DNA of 64,000 nucleotides, taken from positions 1 to 64,000 of the forward strand of contig JAXDOD010000129.1 in the NCBI GenBank assembly GCA_034669045.1, given 5' to 3'. Numbering within the stretch: the stretch's first letter is position 1; each line of letters begins with the position of its first letter. This DNA is from VAZQ01 sp034669045. GTDB lineage: Bacteria; Pseudomonadota; Alphaproteobacteria; Rhizobiales; Xanthobacteraceae. The translations under genes were made by a program, and so were the position numbers. Below are positions 29,444 through 37,609 of the stretch, one piece after another. A model generated the notes under the pieces. The model was given only the letters and a program-made list of their open reading frames with translations, did no database searches and was not told the DNA's origin.

Positions 29444-32331
29444 ACGCCCAGCCTAAGCGCGGCATAGCGTATTGCACGCGCCACGAAGGGGTCGCGTGCA
29501 ATGATCCGCACCGCAGCTTTGGCATCATCACAGGCAGCTGGCGAAAGCCAGAGTTGGAGCGCTCGCCCAGCATCTTCAGCCGAGAGGCGCGCACGTGACA
29601 GCGCCCAGGTTTGGGTCCAAGCGGCGATATCCTCAGCCAGTTCAGGTATCGCCAAGCCGCGATAGGACTTGCAGCTGAGCACGTGCGCGCCATCGCGCGG
29701 CGCAATTAACGCGACAAGTCGCGGCCGCTGAACACGTTTGATAGCCTCCTTCGCCGCAGCTATCCAGTCCTCTTGCGGGCTGCCGAAGTCAAAATCATTT
29801 TCGACATCAAGCAGTTCACCGCGCTCGTGCAGTACTTGAAGGGATTCCGAGAAAGCGTCGTTGAGCGCATCATCCATCGCGCCTTCGGCCGGTTCGGCGT
29901 TTAACTCCGGCCATCCGGAATCGTGGCGTCGGGCAAACTCGACAAAAGAATTGGCAAAGATCTCGGTTTCGCGGCGTTCTGGGTAAGGAACCTCAACTAG
30001 CTTCTGCTCAAGTGCGACGCGCCAAAGTGCTGCGAGCGGATCGGTCGTGGCGTCGACTTCCGTCTCCTTCTCTGCCTGCAGCCAGGGTCGCCCGCAAAGG
30101 CCGACCAACAGTGGCTCATCGAATTGGCGGACGACGCGCTTCTTTGCGGCAACTGCGGAGAGCGACGTACAGCGACCGCGCGCCCAGGCGACGCGAGCCT
30201 GGGCGATTTCGGCAATTCCGCTCCCGCCATCGAGCAAACGTCGCGAACCAACATCTTCGCCAAAGCTTGCCGACAGATCACCCAAGTTGAAGGATGGTGA
30301 GGTCAGAATCTGGACGGGGTCGGCGATTCGACCATCGCTGAGAAGGAGGCCGAAAGCGGTGGCCCCACGTGCAGGCGAGGCAACAATTGCGACCGCAGAA
30401 AAGCGGTGCGGTAATCGTGCCGATGCCGCGGCCAGCACGGTCTCCATCTCCGCGCCGACGAGTTCGGGCCGTTCGCCATTCCATTCGACCGATGCGGCCA
30501 AGCGCTGCAAGGGGACGTGCATGGAAATCGATCGGCCAATGGTAAACTTCAACACACCATGACCGCTAACGAGGAGTTTGGTCCGAACCGTGTCGTCGTA
30601 TAGAGGCGCAAATAGGTCACAAGAACTCGGTAACGTCGCTGGCAGGCTCGGCAATCGATGGCTCCGATAAGCGATCAGCACACCATCTATCTCGAGAGCT
30701 AAATGGCAGGGGACGTCGACGAGCGGCAGGCGACTTTCGACCCGGGCCTGAAGTCGACGTTCAACCAATGCCTCGAACGCCGCATCGCGTTCGAACAACA
30801 GCAATTCCATCGGTGCAGTTGGTGCCGGCGGCGCAGCCTCCGTTCGCAGCATTAGATTTCCGGCGACGCCGGCCAGCGTTACCGCATGCGATCCGCTGGC
30901 CTGTGTTCGCACCTCCCCGACGGCGTCTTTATCCAGTTGAGGTCCAGCAAAGAGCAGGAATGGCCTCGATGCACATACAGTTGCCTGCGGCGCGGCGATC
31001 GCATCACTTGGATGTCGGCTCAACAGCAACCGCCGTTGGTCGCTCAGCAACTGGTGCTGTGCGAGGATAGCCCGGTCAGCAGAATTATCGAGGTTTGCTT
31101 CGAGCAGTTGGTATCCGCAGATACTGCCAAGTCGGCGCAGGCCGATCAGATTGGCGCTGTCGTCCGCGGTGGCTAGCCAGATGAGCCCCTCATTGCCGGT
31201 TAAAGGCTCAAATCTCTGCTCAGCCTGAGTGCGCTCTTTATTGGGTTCAAATACAAGATAAGAACTCCATTCGACCGTGCGCGCGGCGAGCGTCAATGCC
31301 ACGTCGCTGCCGCTTCCAAAGATTGTCTCTGCGTCTGGATAGGCGGCGATGTTGTTCACCGGGGGTGCGCTCAGTGCAAGCGGCAGGGGGCCTCCGCTCA
31401 ACGCCGTATCAGGATGGAGCAACGCGCCAACGCCCCAAAGTCTGGGACGCCAGGCATTGGCCCGTGCGGTGCTCCGCGCTTCGTCGAAGAGGCCGGGGGG
31501 TAGCGCGGGCCACGTCACAAAAAGGCGTGTGCTCGGTCCATCTAGTGACACAACTAGACGGCCGGGGGTTTGGTCGATACCAGACGGACTCTTTGCATTG
31601 CGCGCACGCGCGCGTGCCGAGCGAGTCGCGAAGAAAGCCTCGGGTTGCGACTGGATCACCGTATGGATGCGGCGATAGCTGGCTTCCGGTAGGGTCTGGT
31701 CGCGATTTTCGGTCAGAAGCGCGGTTAGCACGCGCGAAGTCGGTTCTTCGAAGCGAAGCCAATCCACTAGTCGCGCTCCTTCGGCGGCATTCGCCCAGGC
31801 GCGAAGCGACTCGAAATCAGGCGCGCGACCGCGCGCGGGAAGCGCGCGCACCGGACCCCGAGCCAGAAGCCGGGTCACTGGTCCGACGAGATCGACGGGC
31901 AGCAGGGCGTTGGCGATCGGCCAAGCGATAATCGAGAAGTGCTCGCTGAAGGCGCTCTCGCTCGGTCGCGCCGTGTTATATTTGTTGGCGAGTGTTTCAA
32001 AGGCATTCCCGATAGCGTGACGCTGCAATTGACTGATTGCGAGGCCAAGCGACTGCTCGAAATTTGCCCAAAAGATCGTTCCGACACCTTCGAAGCGGGA
32101 GCCGACCTCGGACGCCACTGCACAGACGAAGCCTGGTGCACGGGATACTAAATGCTCAATCGACACTTTTGGCGCGAGTGAAGCGAGCGAATCGAAAGGC
32201 GCCGGCCATAGTTCTGCTTCGTCGATCGCCTCAACGATCGTGACTCCGGTGTCTCCACGCTTGTTGCGCGCTACGAGCGCCGCCTTAAGTTGCCGCTCAA
32301 GGGCGTCGATTTCACCTAATGTCAACACCAA
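29440..32331 (-). CDS. Large hypothetical protein coupled to SNF2 gene
   Basis: 963 residues; no family recognised. I see no Walker, nuclease, methylase or zinc motifs. The sequence reads as a soluble mixed alpha/beta protein with a C-terminal acidic segment (NAEPAEGAMDDALNDAF, then DVENDFDFGSPQEDW) and a helical end. It is first in a two-gene minus-strand operon and overlaps the SNF2 gene by four bases. Such large featureless partners of SNF2 or DUF1998 helicases are common in multi-gene defence systems. The start is uncertain: TTG at 32331 with GTG and TTG close by and only weak ribosome-binding sequence. Confidence 0.75.
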   Translation of the reverse strand: MVLTLGEIDALERQLKAALVARNKRGDTGVTIVEAIDEAELWPAPFDSLASLAPKVSIEHLVSRAPGFVCAVASEVGSRFEGVGTIFWANFEQSLGLAISQLQRHAIGNAFETLANKYNTARPSESAFSEHFSIIAWPIANALLPVDLVGPVTRLLARGPVRALPARGRAPDFESLRAWANAAEGARLVDWLRFEEPTSRVLTALLTENRDQTLPEASYRRIHTVIQSQPEAFFATRSARARARNAKSPSGIDQTPGRLVVSLDGPSTRLFVTWPALPPGLFDEARSTARANAWRPRLWGVGALLHPDTALSGGPLPLALSAPPVNNIAAYPDAETIFGSGSDVALTLAARTVEWSSYLVFEPNKERTQAEQRFEPLTGNEGLIWLATADDSANLIGLRRLGSICGYQLLEANLDNSADRAILAQHQLLSDQRRLLLSRHPSDAIAAPQATVCASRPFLLFAGPQLDKDAVGEVRTQASGSHAVTLAGVAGNLMLRTEAAPPAPTAPMELLLFERDAAFEALVERRLQARVESRLPLVDVPCHLALEIDGVLIAYRSHRLPSLPATLPSSCDLFAPLYDDTVRTKLLVSGHGVLKFTIGRSISMHVPLQRLAASVEWNGERPELVGAEMETVLAAASARLPHRFSAVAIVASPARGATAFGLLLSDGRIADPVQILTSPSFNLGDLSASFGEDVGSRRLLDGGSGIAEIAQARVAWARGRCTSLSAVAAKKRVVRQFDEPLLVGLCGRPWLQAEKETEVDATTDPLAALWRVALEQKLVEVPYPERRETEIFANSFVEFARRHDSGWPELNAEPAEGAMDDALNDAFSESLQVLHERGELLDVENDFDFGSPQEDWIAAAKEAIKRVQRPRLVALIAPRDGAHVLSCKSYRGLAIPELAEDIAAWTQTWALSRARLSAEDAGRALQLWLSPAACDDAKAAVRIIARDPFVARAIRYAALRLGV

Positions 32332-32546
32332 AGAGCATCCATGTCATTTGTATCATTTAATCGTAAGATCACCGCGGTGATCGGAGGACCGTGAACCTCG
32401 CGCTGGCGATTGCTATAAGACTCTAGGGTCCTAATCAAAATGAGCGAATGGGCTTGCGTAAACGGCAGCGTCTCCGGGGGAGACACATAGGCGTCCCACA
32501 TTCATGCTCTCGGACGACCGGTAGCCCAGCAAGAACTGACTCACCT

Positions 32547-32909
32547 CTAGTTTCGGGTGCTTTTTCCCGGCCTCTCTCCTGCCCTTTGCTCAGGCAGAGT
32601 GGGCGTCCCTTCTTTTGGCTTATTTTGCCTGGTGCGAACGGCATCACGAAGGAGCGGCATTTCTCTAATCGAAAGGTAATCGCACCCCAGAAGTCTCAGA
32701 CAGATCAAGAAGAAGGACGCCTGCATTTCGCCGCGAGCAATTTTGTTACGTAGGTTTCGTTCGTTTTCTTCTATCCCCGCGGCATTGAGCCTTTTTGCCA
32801 GTTCAGCAAATCCCACGCGGGTGCCCGTCATGTGGAAATGTAACCACGCCGTAACAGCGGCCCGAGCGTTCGTTTGGAGTTCGGGGTCAATCTTTAATGT
32901 TCTAGGCAT
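32547..32909 (-). CDS. DUF6471 domain protein
   Basis: 120 residues. The pattern WLHFHMTGTRVGFAELAKRL, then ENERNLRNKIARGEM, then FFLICLRLLGCDYL matches DUF6471, a short HTH-like domain found on phages and islands. The C-terminal 35 residues are basic and look disordered. It is probably a DNA-binding regulator. It has its own promoter region to the right, which includes a perfect palindrome (32935-32952). It is adjacent to the defence block but transcribed separately. Confidence 0.75.
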   Translation of the reverse strand: MPRTLKIDPELQTNARAAVTAWLHFHMTGTRVGFAELAKRLNAAGIEENERNLRNKIARGEMQASFFLICLRLLGCDYLSIREMPLLRDAVRTRQNKPKEGTPTLPEQRAGERPGKSTRN

Positions 32910-32934
32910 TGATTTTTACCATAGATCGCAGTTT

Positions 32935-32952
32935 AGCACGCTAGAGCGTGCT
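32935..32952. promoter_or_regulatory. Palindromic candidate operator
   Basis: AGCACGCT-AG-AGCGTGCT is a perfect 8-bp inverted repeat with a two-base spacer, 26-43 bases upstream of the DUF6471 start codon. The position and symmetry suit a repressor site, possibly for the encoded regulator itself. It is followed by TTTT on the plus strand, but no plus-strand gene ends there, so a terminator is less likely. Confidence 0.4.
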
Positions 32953-33099
32953 TTTCATGGCATAACTTCATAGAAGATGCTAATTATGCTTCTACCAGGA
33001 TAGCCCACCAAAAAGCACTTCGGCGAGGAACTATCTGGGGATTCGCACAGCCACGTGTCCGCGCGGCTTCGCCGCTAAGGCGGCGGAAGGTCCACGACG

Positions 33100-33315
33100 A
33101 TGAAGCGCATTCGCCTCACCGATCTCGAAATCGAGACCCTTCTTGCTGCGGCGGGCAACGTTGATCCCAGCATGTTCGATGACGGCGCAGCGACGAAGAA
33201 GCAAGCGGATCGCGAGAAAGAGGCATGGGAAAGCGGGATGGAAAAGCTGCGACACATGCTCGCACGGCGTGAGGACCGAAAACAGAAAGCTCTCTTGGCT
33301 AGGGGACGCGCGTGA
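33100..33315 (+). CDS. Small hypothetical protein
   Basis: 71 residues, rich in charged residues and probably a single long helix after residue 30 (KKQADREKEAWESGMEKLRHM). The start MKRIRLTDLEIETLLAAAG resembles small island proteins with a 'LTDLEIETLL' N-terminus that I have seen annotated only as hypothetical. A GGCGGAAGG sequence lies upstream. Function unknown. Confidence 0.5.
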   Translation: MKRIRLTDLEIETLLAAAGNVDPSMFDDGAATKKQADREKEAWESGMEKLRHMLARREDRKQKALLARGRA

Positions 33316-33397
33316 AACCAGTATTCCTACCCCATATAATCGTCATCCGCGCCGGCGCGTCGAGCGGCACGCCATTCTTCAATGTGTAACCATCAGG

Positions 33398-33580
33398 GGG
33401 TTTGAACAAGTCATCGACCGCATATAGGCACCGTTCGCCGGCCGGAGCCTCGCGTAGGTGCCGCAAAAAAACTTCAATAAACAGTTCCTGTCGCTACTTC
33501 TTCGTCACGCGGGTCGGTGGTTACTTCATTTAGGTTCCGTAGCCATCGTTCGATAGGGGCCGTTCGATCACCCCTAAGAA
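33398..33580 (-). pseudogene. Decayed copy of the 83-residue gene at 36407-36658
   Basis: Base-by-base reading shows clear similarity to 36485-36660: gtttgaacaagtc, gccggagcctc, cttcttcgtc and gtagccat occur in the same order and spacing. On the minus strand this copy has an early stop (MATEPK then TGA), a frame change and a further in-frame stop, so it cannot encode the protein. It marks a duplication of an island segment. The rest of 33316-33728 holds no gene that I can support. Confidence 0.65.
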
Positions 33581-33728
33581 GGCGAAGGTTTTTCTTGCAC
33601 GAGCAAGTTTTCCGGTAGTGTTTCTTTTTTTCTATTTTTCGGAAAGAGCACAGACGCAAGGGGGGATATGTGTTTCCCGAATAGTCGGTGAGTTCTAGAG
33701 ACCCCGTAGCTGGCGATCCAAGGGAGGA

Positions 33729-34700
33729 TCATGGCCGCACCACGTAATGACGCGTCGGGACGTAATCGGGATCGACGCCCCGGTAGTACGGGGCGATCCA
33801 TTGTTCGCGGCGGCCAGTGCGGCCCGCGCCGATGACGGTTACACGAACGTCCGGCGCTTGCGGCTTGGTCGTGTCGGCGACCTGATTGCGGATGAAACCC
33901 CGTACAAGGAAAAGTTTCGCTAAACCGGCGCGCGGCGGATGCTCCGGGTCGATCTCTTTCACATCCTCGATACGCGGCGGCCGGACGATGGTTCGCGACA
34001 AGTACGTCACTCCGCCACCGCCCAAGTAGATCGGCTTGGAATTTGCACCGGCTTCGGCACGCCCGTTGTAGCGAACGTCTTTGACGACGTTGCGAGCGGC
34101 GAGCGACGCGAGCAAGATCGTCAAGGCTTCGGCCGCCAAGGCGAGCATGTCGGCCGTCGTGCCCGACCGCCTTCTCTCGGCTTCATTCACATCGACGACG
34201 TTAAAGTCGCTTCGCTTCTCGATCAAAACACCGGCGCTCACATGGGGCGGCACCACGACTTGCCGGGGAAATGTGATCCCGGCGGCAAGCCGCGCCGGCA
34301 ATTCTTCTTTGGCGTAGGTCGGCGACGACCTGTCGGGGTCCTCCGTGTATTTCGACAAGTAAATCGTCTCAACCTTGAGCGGTTCGCCGCCGACTGCCAT
34401 TGTTAGATAGACGTGGCGATATTCCGGGAGCATCGTCCACCCGAGCACTTCGGCGACTTTTTCCTGTGGAAATTTGAGTGCGATGCGATCAAAGGGCAAG
34501 CGAAGCAAGCCCCACTTTTCAAGATCGGCAATGACGGCGTCGCGTTCCTCTAGCGTCGCAGCGTCGATCAATTCCGGCGTAAGCTCGAATAGCGGGATCG
34601 ACGGTTTCGGTCCTGGCTCGGGCACGATCTTCGGCGCACCGAAGATGTAAGGCTCGGCCTTGCTATGCAGATTGTCCCAAGCATCATCGAGGAGGGTCAT
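33729..34700 (-). CDS. Hypothetical island protein
   Basis: 323 residues; no family recognised. It starts MTLLDDAWDNLHSKAEP. An internal region (SGTTADMLALAAEALTILLASLAARNVV) is a hydrophobic helix pair, and the C-terminus is rich in Pro, Arg and Tyr. The ATG at 34700 overlaps the stop of the AlpA-like gene (ATGA), so the two are translationally coupled. This favours this start over a longer frame running to 34988 through the AlpA gene. Pairing of an AlpA-type protein with a downstream partner recurs at 41344-41948, although the partners are not alike. Confidence 0.65.
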   Translation of the reverse strand: MTLLDDAWDNLHSKAEPYIFGAPKIVPEPGPKPSIPLFELTPELIDAATLEERDAVIADLEKWGLLRLPFDRIALKFPQEKVAEVLGWTMLPEYRHVYLTMAVGGEPLKVETIYLSKYTEDPDRSSPTYAKEELPARLAAGITFPRQVVVPPHVSAGVLIEKRSDFNVVDVNEAERRRSGTTADMLALAAEALTILLASLAARNVVKDVRYNGRAEAGANSKPIYLGGGGVTYLSRTIVRPPRIEDVKEIDPEHPPRAGLAKLFLVRGFIRNQVADTTKPQAPDVRVTVIGAGRTGRREQWIAPYYRGVDPDYVPTRHYVVRP

Positions 34701-34930
34701 GGCGCCCTTCCACTGATCTGGGCGCGCTCGTGCTCCCATTGCTCGACTTCGGACAACGGCCAACGCCGCGCGCTGGTATTGCCGCCGACCTTGATCGGTT
34801 CGGGAAAATTGTGGTGTCGAATGTGCCGCACGATCCACATGCGCGAGCAGTGGTAACGCTCGCGCAAATCGGCGGCGGTGACAAATTCGGATGTGTCGCG
34901 GGTGGTCGTACGCACGGGTCGGGTCTCCAT
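34697..34930 (-). CDS. AlpA-type helix-turn-helix regulator
   Basis: 77 residues. AlpA/MerR-like HTH: FVTAADLRERYHCSRMWIVRHI, then NFPEPIKVGGNTSARRWPLSEVEQWE. AlpA proteins activate excision or other functions of integrative elements and prophages. It is related to the protein at 41344-41580 (both have NFP-P, GG-TSAR-W-LS-EQWE-ER). It overlaps the following gene by four bases. Confidence 0.8.
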   Translation of the reverse strand: METRPVRTTTRDTSEFVTAADLRERYHCSRMWIVRHIRHHNFPEPIKVGGNTSARRWPLSEVEQWEHERAQISGRAP

Positions 34931-35322
34931 GTGGAAACCCGTTTCTGCTAGTAATGCAGCCGTGGCCTGAAGGCGCGCACATGCTCACATCGCCGCACGC
35001 CGCGCAACACCGATCCGAGTTGATCGTTGTTTTTTGATTAACACGATCTCAGAAAATGCGTGCCGACCATCGCTCGAAGGCATCGCGCATTTTTACAGCG
35101 AAGTCGTGCCGCTGATCTTGTGGTTTAGGATCGCTCGATTATGGGGATGCCGGTCCGCCCGTGCCGATTGGACCGTCGCGATCGAAAGACGCGGCAACTC
35201 GCTGAATTTGCTTTGCACGTCTCCGGTAACAGCATCCGGCCTTCGCTCACGTAGGTATTCGACGAGCAGAGGGCTCCCGTCCCTGCTCCGCGGCCACGGT
35301 TCCACGCCGCAGAGCACGCCGC
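34931..35322. other. Intergenic, no gene supported
   Basis: 392 bases between the AlpA-type gene and the next minus-strand gene. Frames exist on both strands but lack a plausible start signal or recognisable domain. No tRNA, terminator or repeat stands out. Confidence 0.35.
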
Positions 35323-35889
35323 TTACGGCCCACCGCGGGCCTCGCGCGCGCGACAGGACCATAAGGTGGTTAACGCGGCGCCATCGCGCCGGGAGCCTGA
35401 GAGCATCACCGGGCTGTGTGCGGGCGCAAACGGACTCGCCAACAGGAGCCCGCTGTAAAAATGCCCTACCCTTCGCTTCAGCCCGGCATTCTTCCCATCG
35501 AGAATATCCGGCATTTGCGACTGGACCTTGCTGAGCAGAAACAGACTGCTGCCCTCCACTTCCTTAGTGCGGATGGTGCCGAGCCATTCGCGCCAGTGCG
35601 GCGGCATATCGAAACGCGCATCCGCAAACGCCCAGTGGTGCGGCGTCATCCGCTGAAACGGAACCGCGTCATCGAGGCTCACGCTCAGACCGATCACCGC
35701 GTACTTCTCGCCGCTATCGATCCAGGACGCGGAATTGCGACTGCCCTTCTCCAAGTCCATTGCGTCACGCTCGATTGTCAGCATTGCCACGTTGGCGGTG
35801 ACCATCGGCCGCATCAACTCCTCGCGCCGCACCTGGGCCAGGGTGAAATTTGCCAACGCCTTGGGTGTCGTGAACCTGCCCTGGCCCAT
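35323..35889 (-). CDS. Hypothetical protein
   Basis: 188 residues; no family recognised. The central part (WIDSGEKYAVIGLSVSLDDAV, then MTPHHWAFADARFDMPPHWREWL) reads as a folded soluble domain. The last 25 residues (GSRRDGAALTTLWSCRAREA) look like low-quality tail and may be past a degraded end. It starts 32 bases after the stop of the small gene at 35922-36089, on the same strand. Function unknown. Confidence 0.55.
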   Translation of the reverse strand: MGQGRFTTPKALANFTLAQVRREELMRPMVTANVAMLTIERDAMDLEKGSRNSASWIDSGEKYAVIGLSVSLDDAVPFQRMTPHHWAFADARFDMPPHWREWLGTIRTKEVEGSSLFLLSKVQSQMPDILDGKNAGLKRRVGHFYSGLLLASPFAPAHSPVMLSGSRRDGAALTTLWSCRAREARGGP

Positions 35890-35921
35890 TGGCCGCCATC
35901 ATCGCGCGGCGCGCGGCCTCC

Positions 35922-36089
35922 TCACTGGCTTGCGAACTCGGGCAGCCCGTCGATCTCGCAGGGCTCCCACGCGGCGGTGCGCTCGACATCGGTCCAAATG
36001 CCACCAAACTGCAAACGCGCGGCGGCTTCTTTCGACGCGATGATCGAGCGTAGGTCGCCACTCTCCTGATCCTCAAATGTGAACAGCAT
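35922..36089 (-). CDS. Small hypothetical protein (55 residues)
   Basis: Starts MLFTFEDQESGDLRSIIASK and ends GLPEFASQ. A strong AGGAG lies five bases before the ATG at 36089, which is the main support. The composition is that of a compact soluble domain (KEAAARLQFGGIW). It is the first gene of a likely pair with 35323-35889. Function unknown. Confidence 0.5.
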   Translation of the reverse strand: MLFTFEDQESGDLRSIIASKEAAARLQFGGIWTDVERTAAWEPCEIDGLPEFASQ

Positions 36090-36406
36090 AAAAATCTCCT
36101 AGCTCTTGCCGCCTTCCTAGCGCGTTTCGCTATATGTTCTCAATGACGGTCCAGCACTGGTGAGGCTTATGACCTGAGGTGATGCGTCACCGGGCGCGCC
36201 TGGAGGTCCCGCAACGACATGAAGCACCACCGTGAATACGCAGATAGCGAAGGAACTGGGACATGCTGGCGCTAGATTGGACGGGCGCTCGAACTTCCCG
36301 CTTGGCCATCGCGATGCCGGTTAACCGCGACGGCCGGCCGCGCCCATGCGCAGGCGGTGGGCGAGTTCCTGAGCCGGTACCAGGATCACCGGAAGTGTCT
36401 TCGCGC
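36090..36406. other. Intergenic, no gene supported
   Basis: About 317 bases. Frames on both strands are short and without family signatures. Nothing else stands out. Confidence 0.3.
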
Positions 36407-36658
36407 TCATCGTCGTCGTTTGTCGCGGACCATTGCAGCTTGGCGAGCGGCCCGCAATTCGTCAATGCTGTGGACATCGGCGGGGTTGAACAAGTCGCCG
36501 ACCCGCAAGTAGACCCGTTCCCCTGCCGGAGCCTCACGTAAGCGCCGCGCTAATTCTTCGATGAACCGATCCTGTCGTTGCTTCTTCGTCTCTCGGGTCA
36601 CGGTGGTTGCTCCGGTTATATTTGCGTAGCCATCAGGCGCTTGACGGGGCGGGGCCAC
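36407..36658 (-). CDS. Hypothetical protein, intact copy of a duplicated gene
   Basis: 83 residues. The N-terminal half is basic (TRETKKQRQDRFIEELARRL) and the C-terminal half reads ERVYLRVGDLFNPADVHSIDEL, possibly a short regulatory or toxin-neutralising fold, but I do not recognise it. A decayed paralogue lies at 33398-33580, which supports this being a real gene rather than a chance frame. Confidence 0.5.
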   Translation of the reverse strand: MAPPRQAPDGYANITGATTVTRETKKQRQDRFIEELARRLREAPAGERVYLRVGDLFNPADVHSIDELRAARQAAMVRDKRRR

Positions 36659-36662
36659 TTGA

Positions 36663-36770
36663 TCACCCTAAAGAAATCGTCCATCCGTTATCATCGGTGT
36701 CAATGAAGATGTCGCAGTGCTCAAAGAGAGCCGTGAGTTGGTCAAAGGTCAACGTTTGCGCGTCGCGCAT
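36663..36770 (-). CDS. Very small hypothetical protein (35 residues)
   Basis: MRDAQTLTFDQLTALFEH then DIFIDTDDNGWTISLG. A GGAG sequence lies six bases before the ATG at 36770. The frame is open to 37121 (152 residues), and the longer protein (MWNHNAVGQERKPQRSD near its start) is an alternative. I prefer the short form for its ribosome-binding site, but both are tentative. It sits four bases upstream of the 83-residue gene. Confidence 0.35.
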   Translation of the reverse strand: MRDAQTLTFDQLTALFEHCDIFIDTDDNGWTISLG

Positions 36771-37341
36771 TGGGGACTCCTTCTTCTGACTGCCGCCGCC
36801 GTATGACGTCGGCGCGTGTCGCCGGTATCCACTGCCCACTCGCCGAAGAAGGAATTGGCGCGGGGTCTTGGCGCGAAGCTTGAAACCGACAAGCTGCTTC
36901 GCTTCTTCACAGAACACCCCTAGAGCTTCAAGTATCCGGAGGGCGTTCTCACGCGTGCCGTATGTGGGAGGTCCGCGCACTGGAGGGTAGAGCCGGTGCG
37001 AACCGAATTTGCTCTTTGGTTGAGGAAAGTAAACCTTGAGGTCGGATCGTTGCGGTTTTCTCTCCTGTCCCACCGCATTATGGTTCCACATGCCTCTCTC
37101 TCGCGCGCACGAGACGACCACAAGAGTGGTTAACGTGAGGAAATTCGTGAGAGTTCAGCGAAGAGCCGCCAAAGCTCAGAGCGGGCGCGGGATTAGCGCC
37201 GGCGGTCGCTGCCGGATAGGCGTTGCCCGAAGTCCCGCGCGCTCAAAGTCTGGCGCTCCGATTCGACCAGGTATTAGCGGCTGTGCGACTATGGGAACAA
37301 AGTACAGCCCTGACCGGGGCCATGCGGGAGCCCATCTTTTC

Positions 37342-37570
37342 GGGACGAGAGCCTGTCCCCGAATTCGTGTTCGGGGACACCTTCTGAGACAGGATGTCCC
37401 GGTTATGCAGAGCCCGTTGAAACCATTGACCGATCTCAAAGGCTGGACAAGAACCGGGACGATCGGGACGGAGAAATCTCGCATGTCCCCCGTTCAAATT
37501 TCCAAAGCGATCTCAAGAGATTCTACAATAGCGGGACATAGCTTGAGACAAGACCTTGAGAACTGGGACA
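37342..37570. repeat. Cluster of nine GGGAC motifs (iteron-like)
   Basis: GGGAC or its complement occurs at 37342, 37354, 37374, 37395, 37456, 37465, 37484, 37533 and 37565. Most are GGGACA/TGTCCC and both orientations are used. Chance would give about one copy or fewer in 230 bases. The cluster lies 40 bases beyond the 3' end of the RepA-like ATPase gene, in a gap (37122-37609) with no gene. An origin-like or protein-binding array is plausible (inference). Confidence 0.5.
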
Positions 37571-37609
37571 TGCTGCCCCAACCCCCTAAGGGGTGGGGCG
37601 CAGTCATTG

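Noticed and set aside
11403..32331. Assignment of the locus as DISARM or Dpd
   Set aside because: No PLD nuclease (DrmC), DNA methylase or TGT-like DpdA is visible, and the DUF4338 protein points to Druantia instead.
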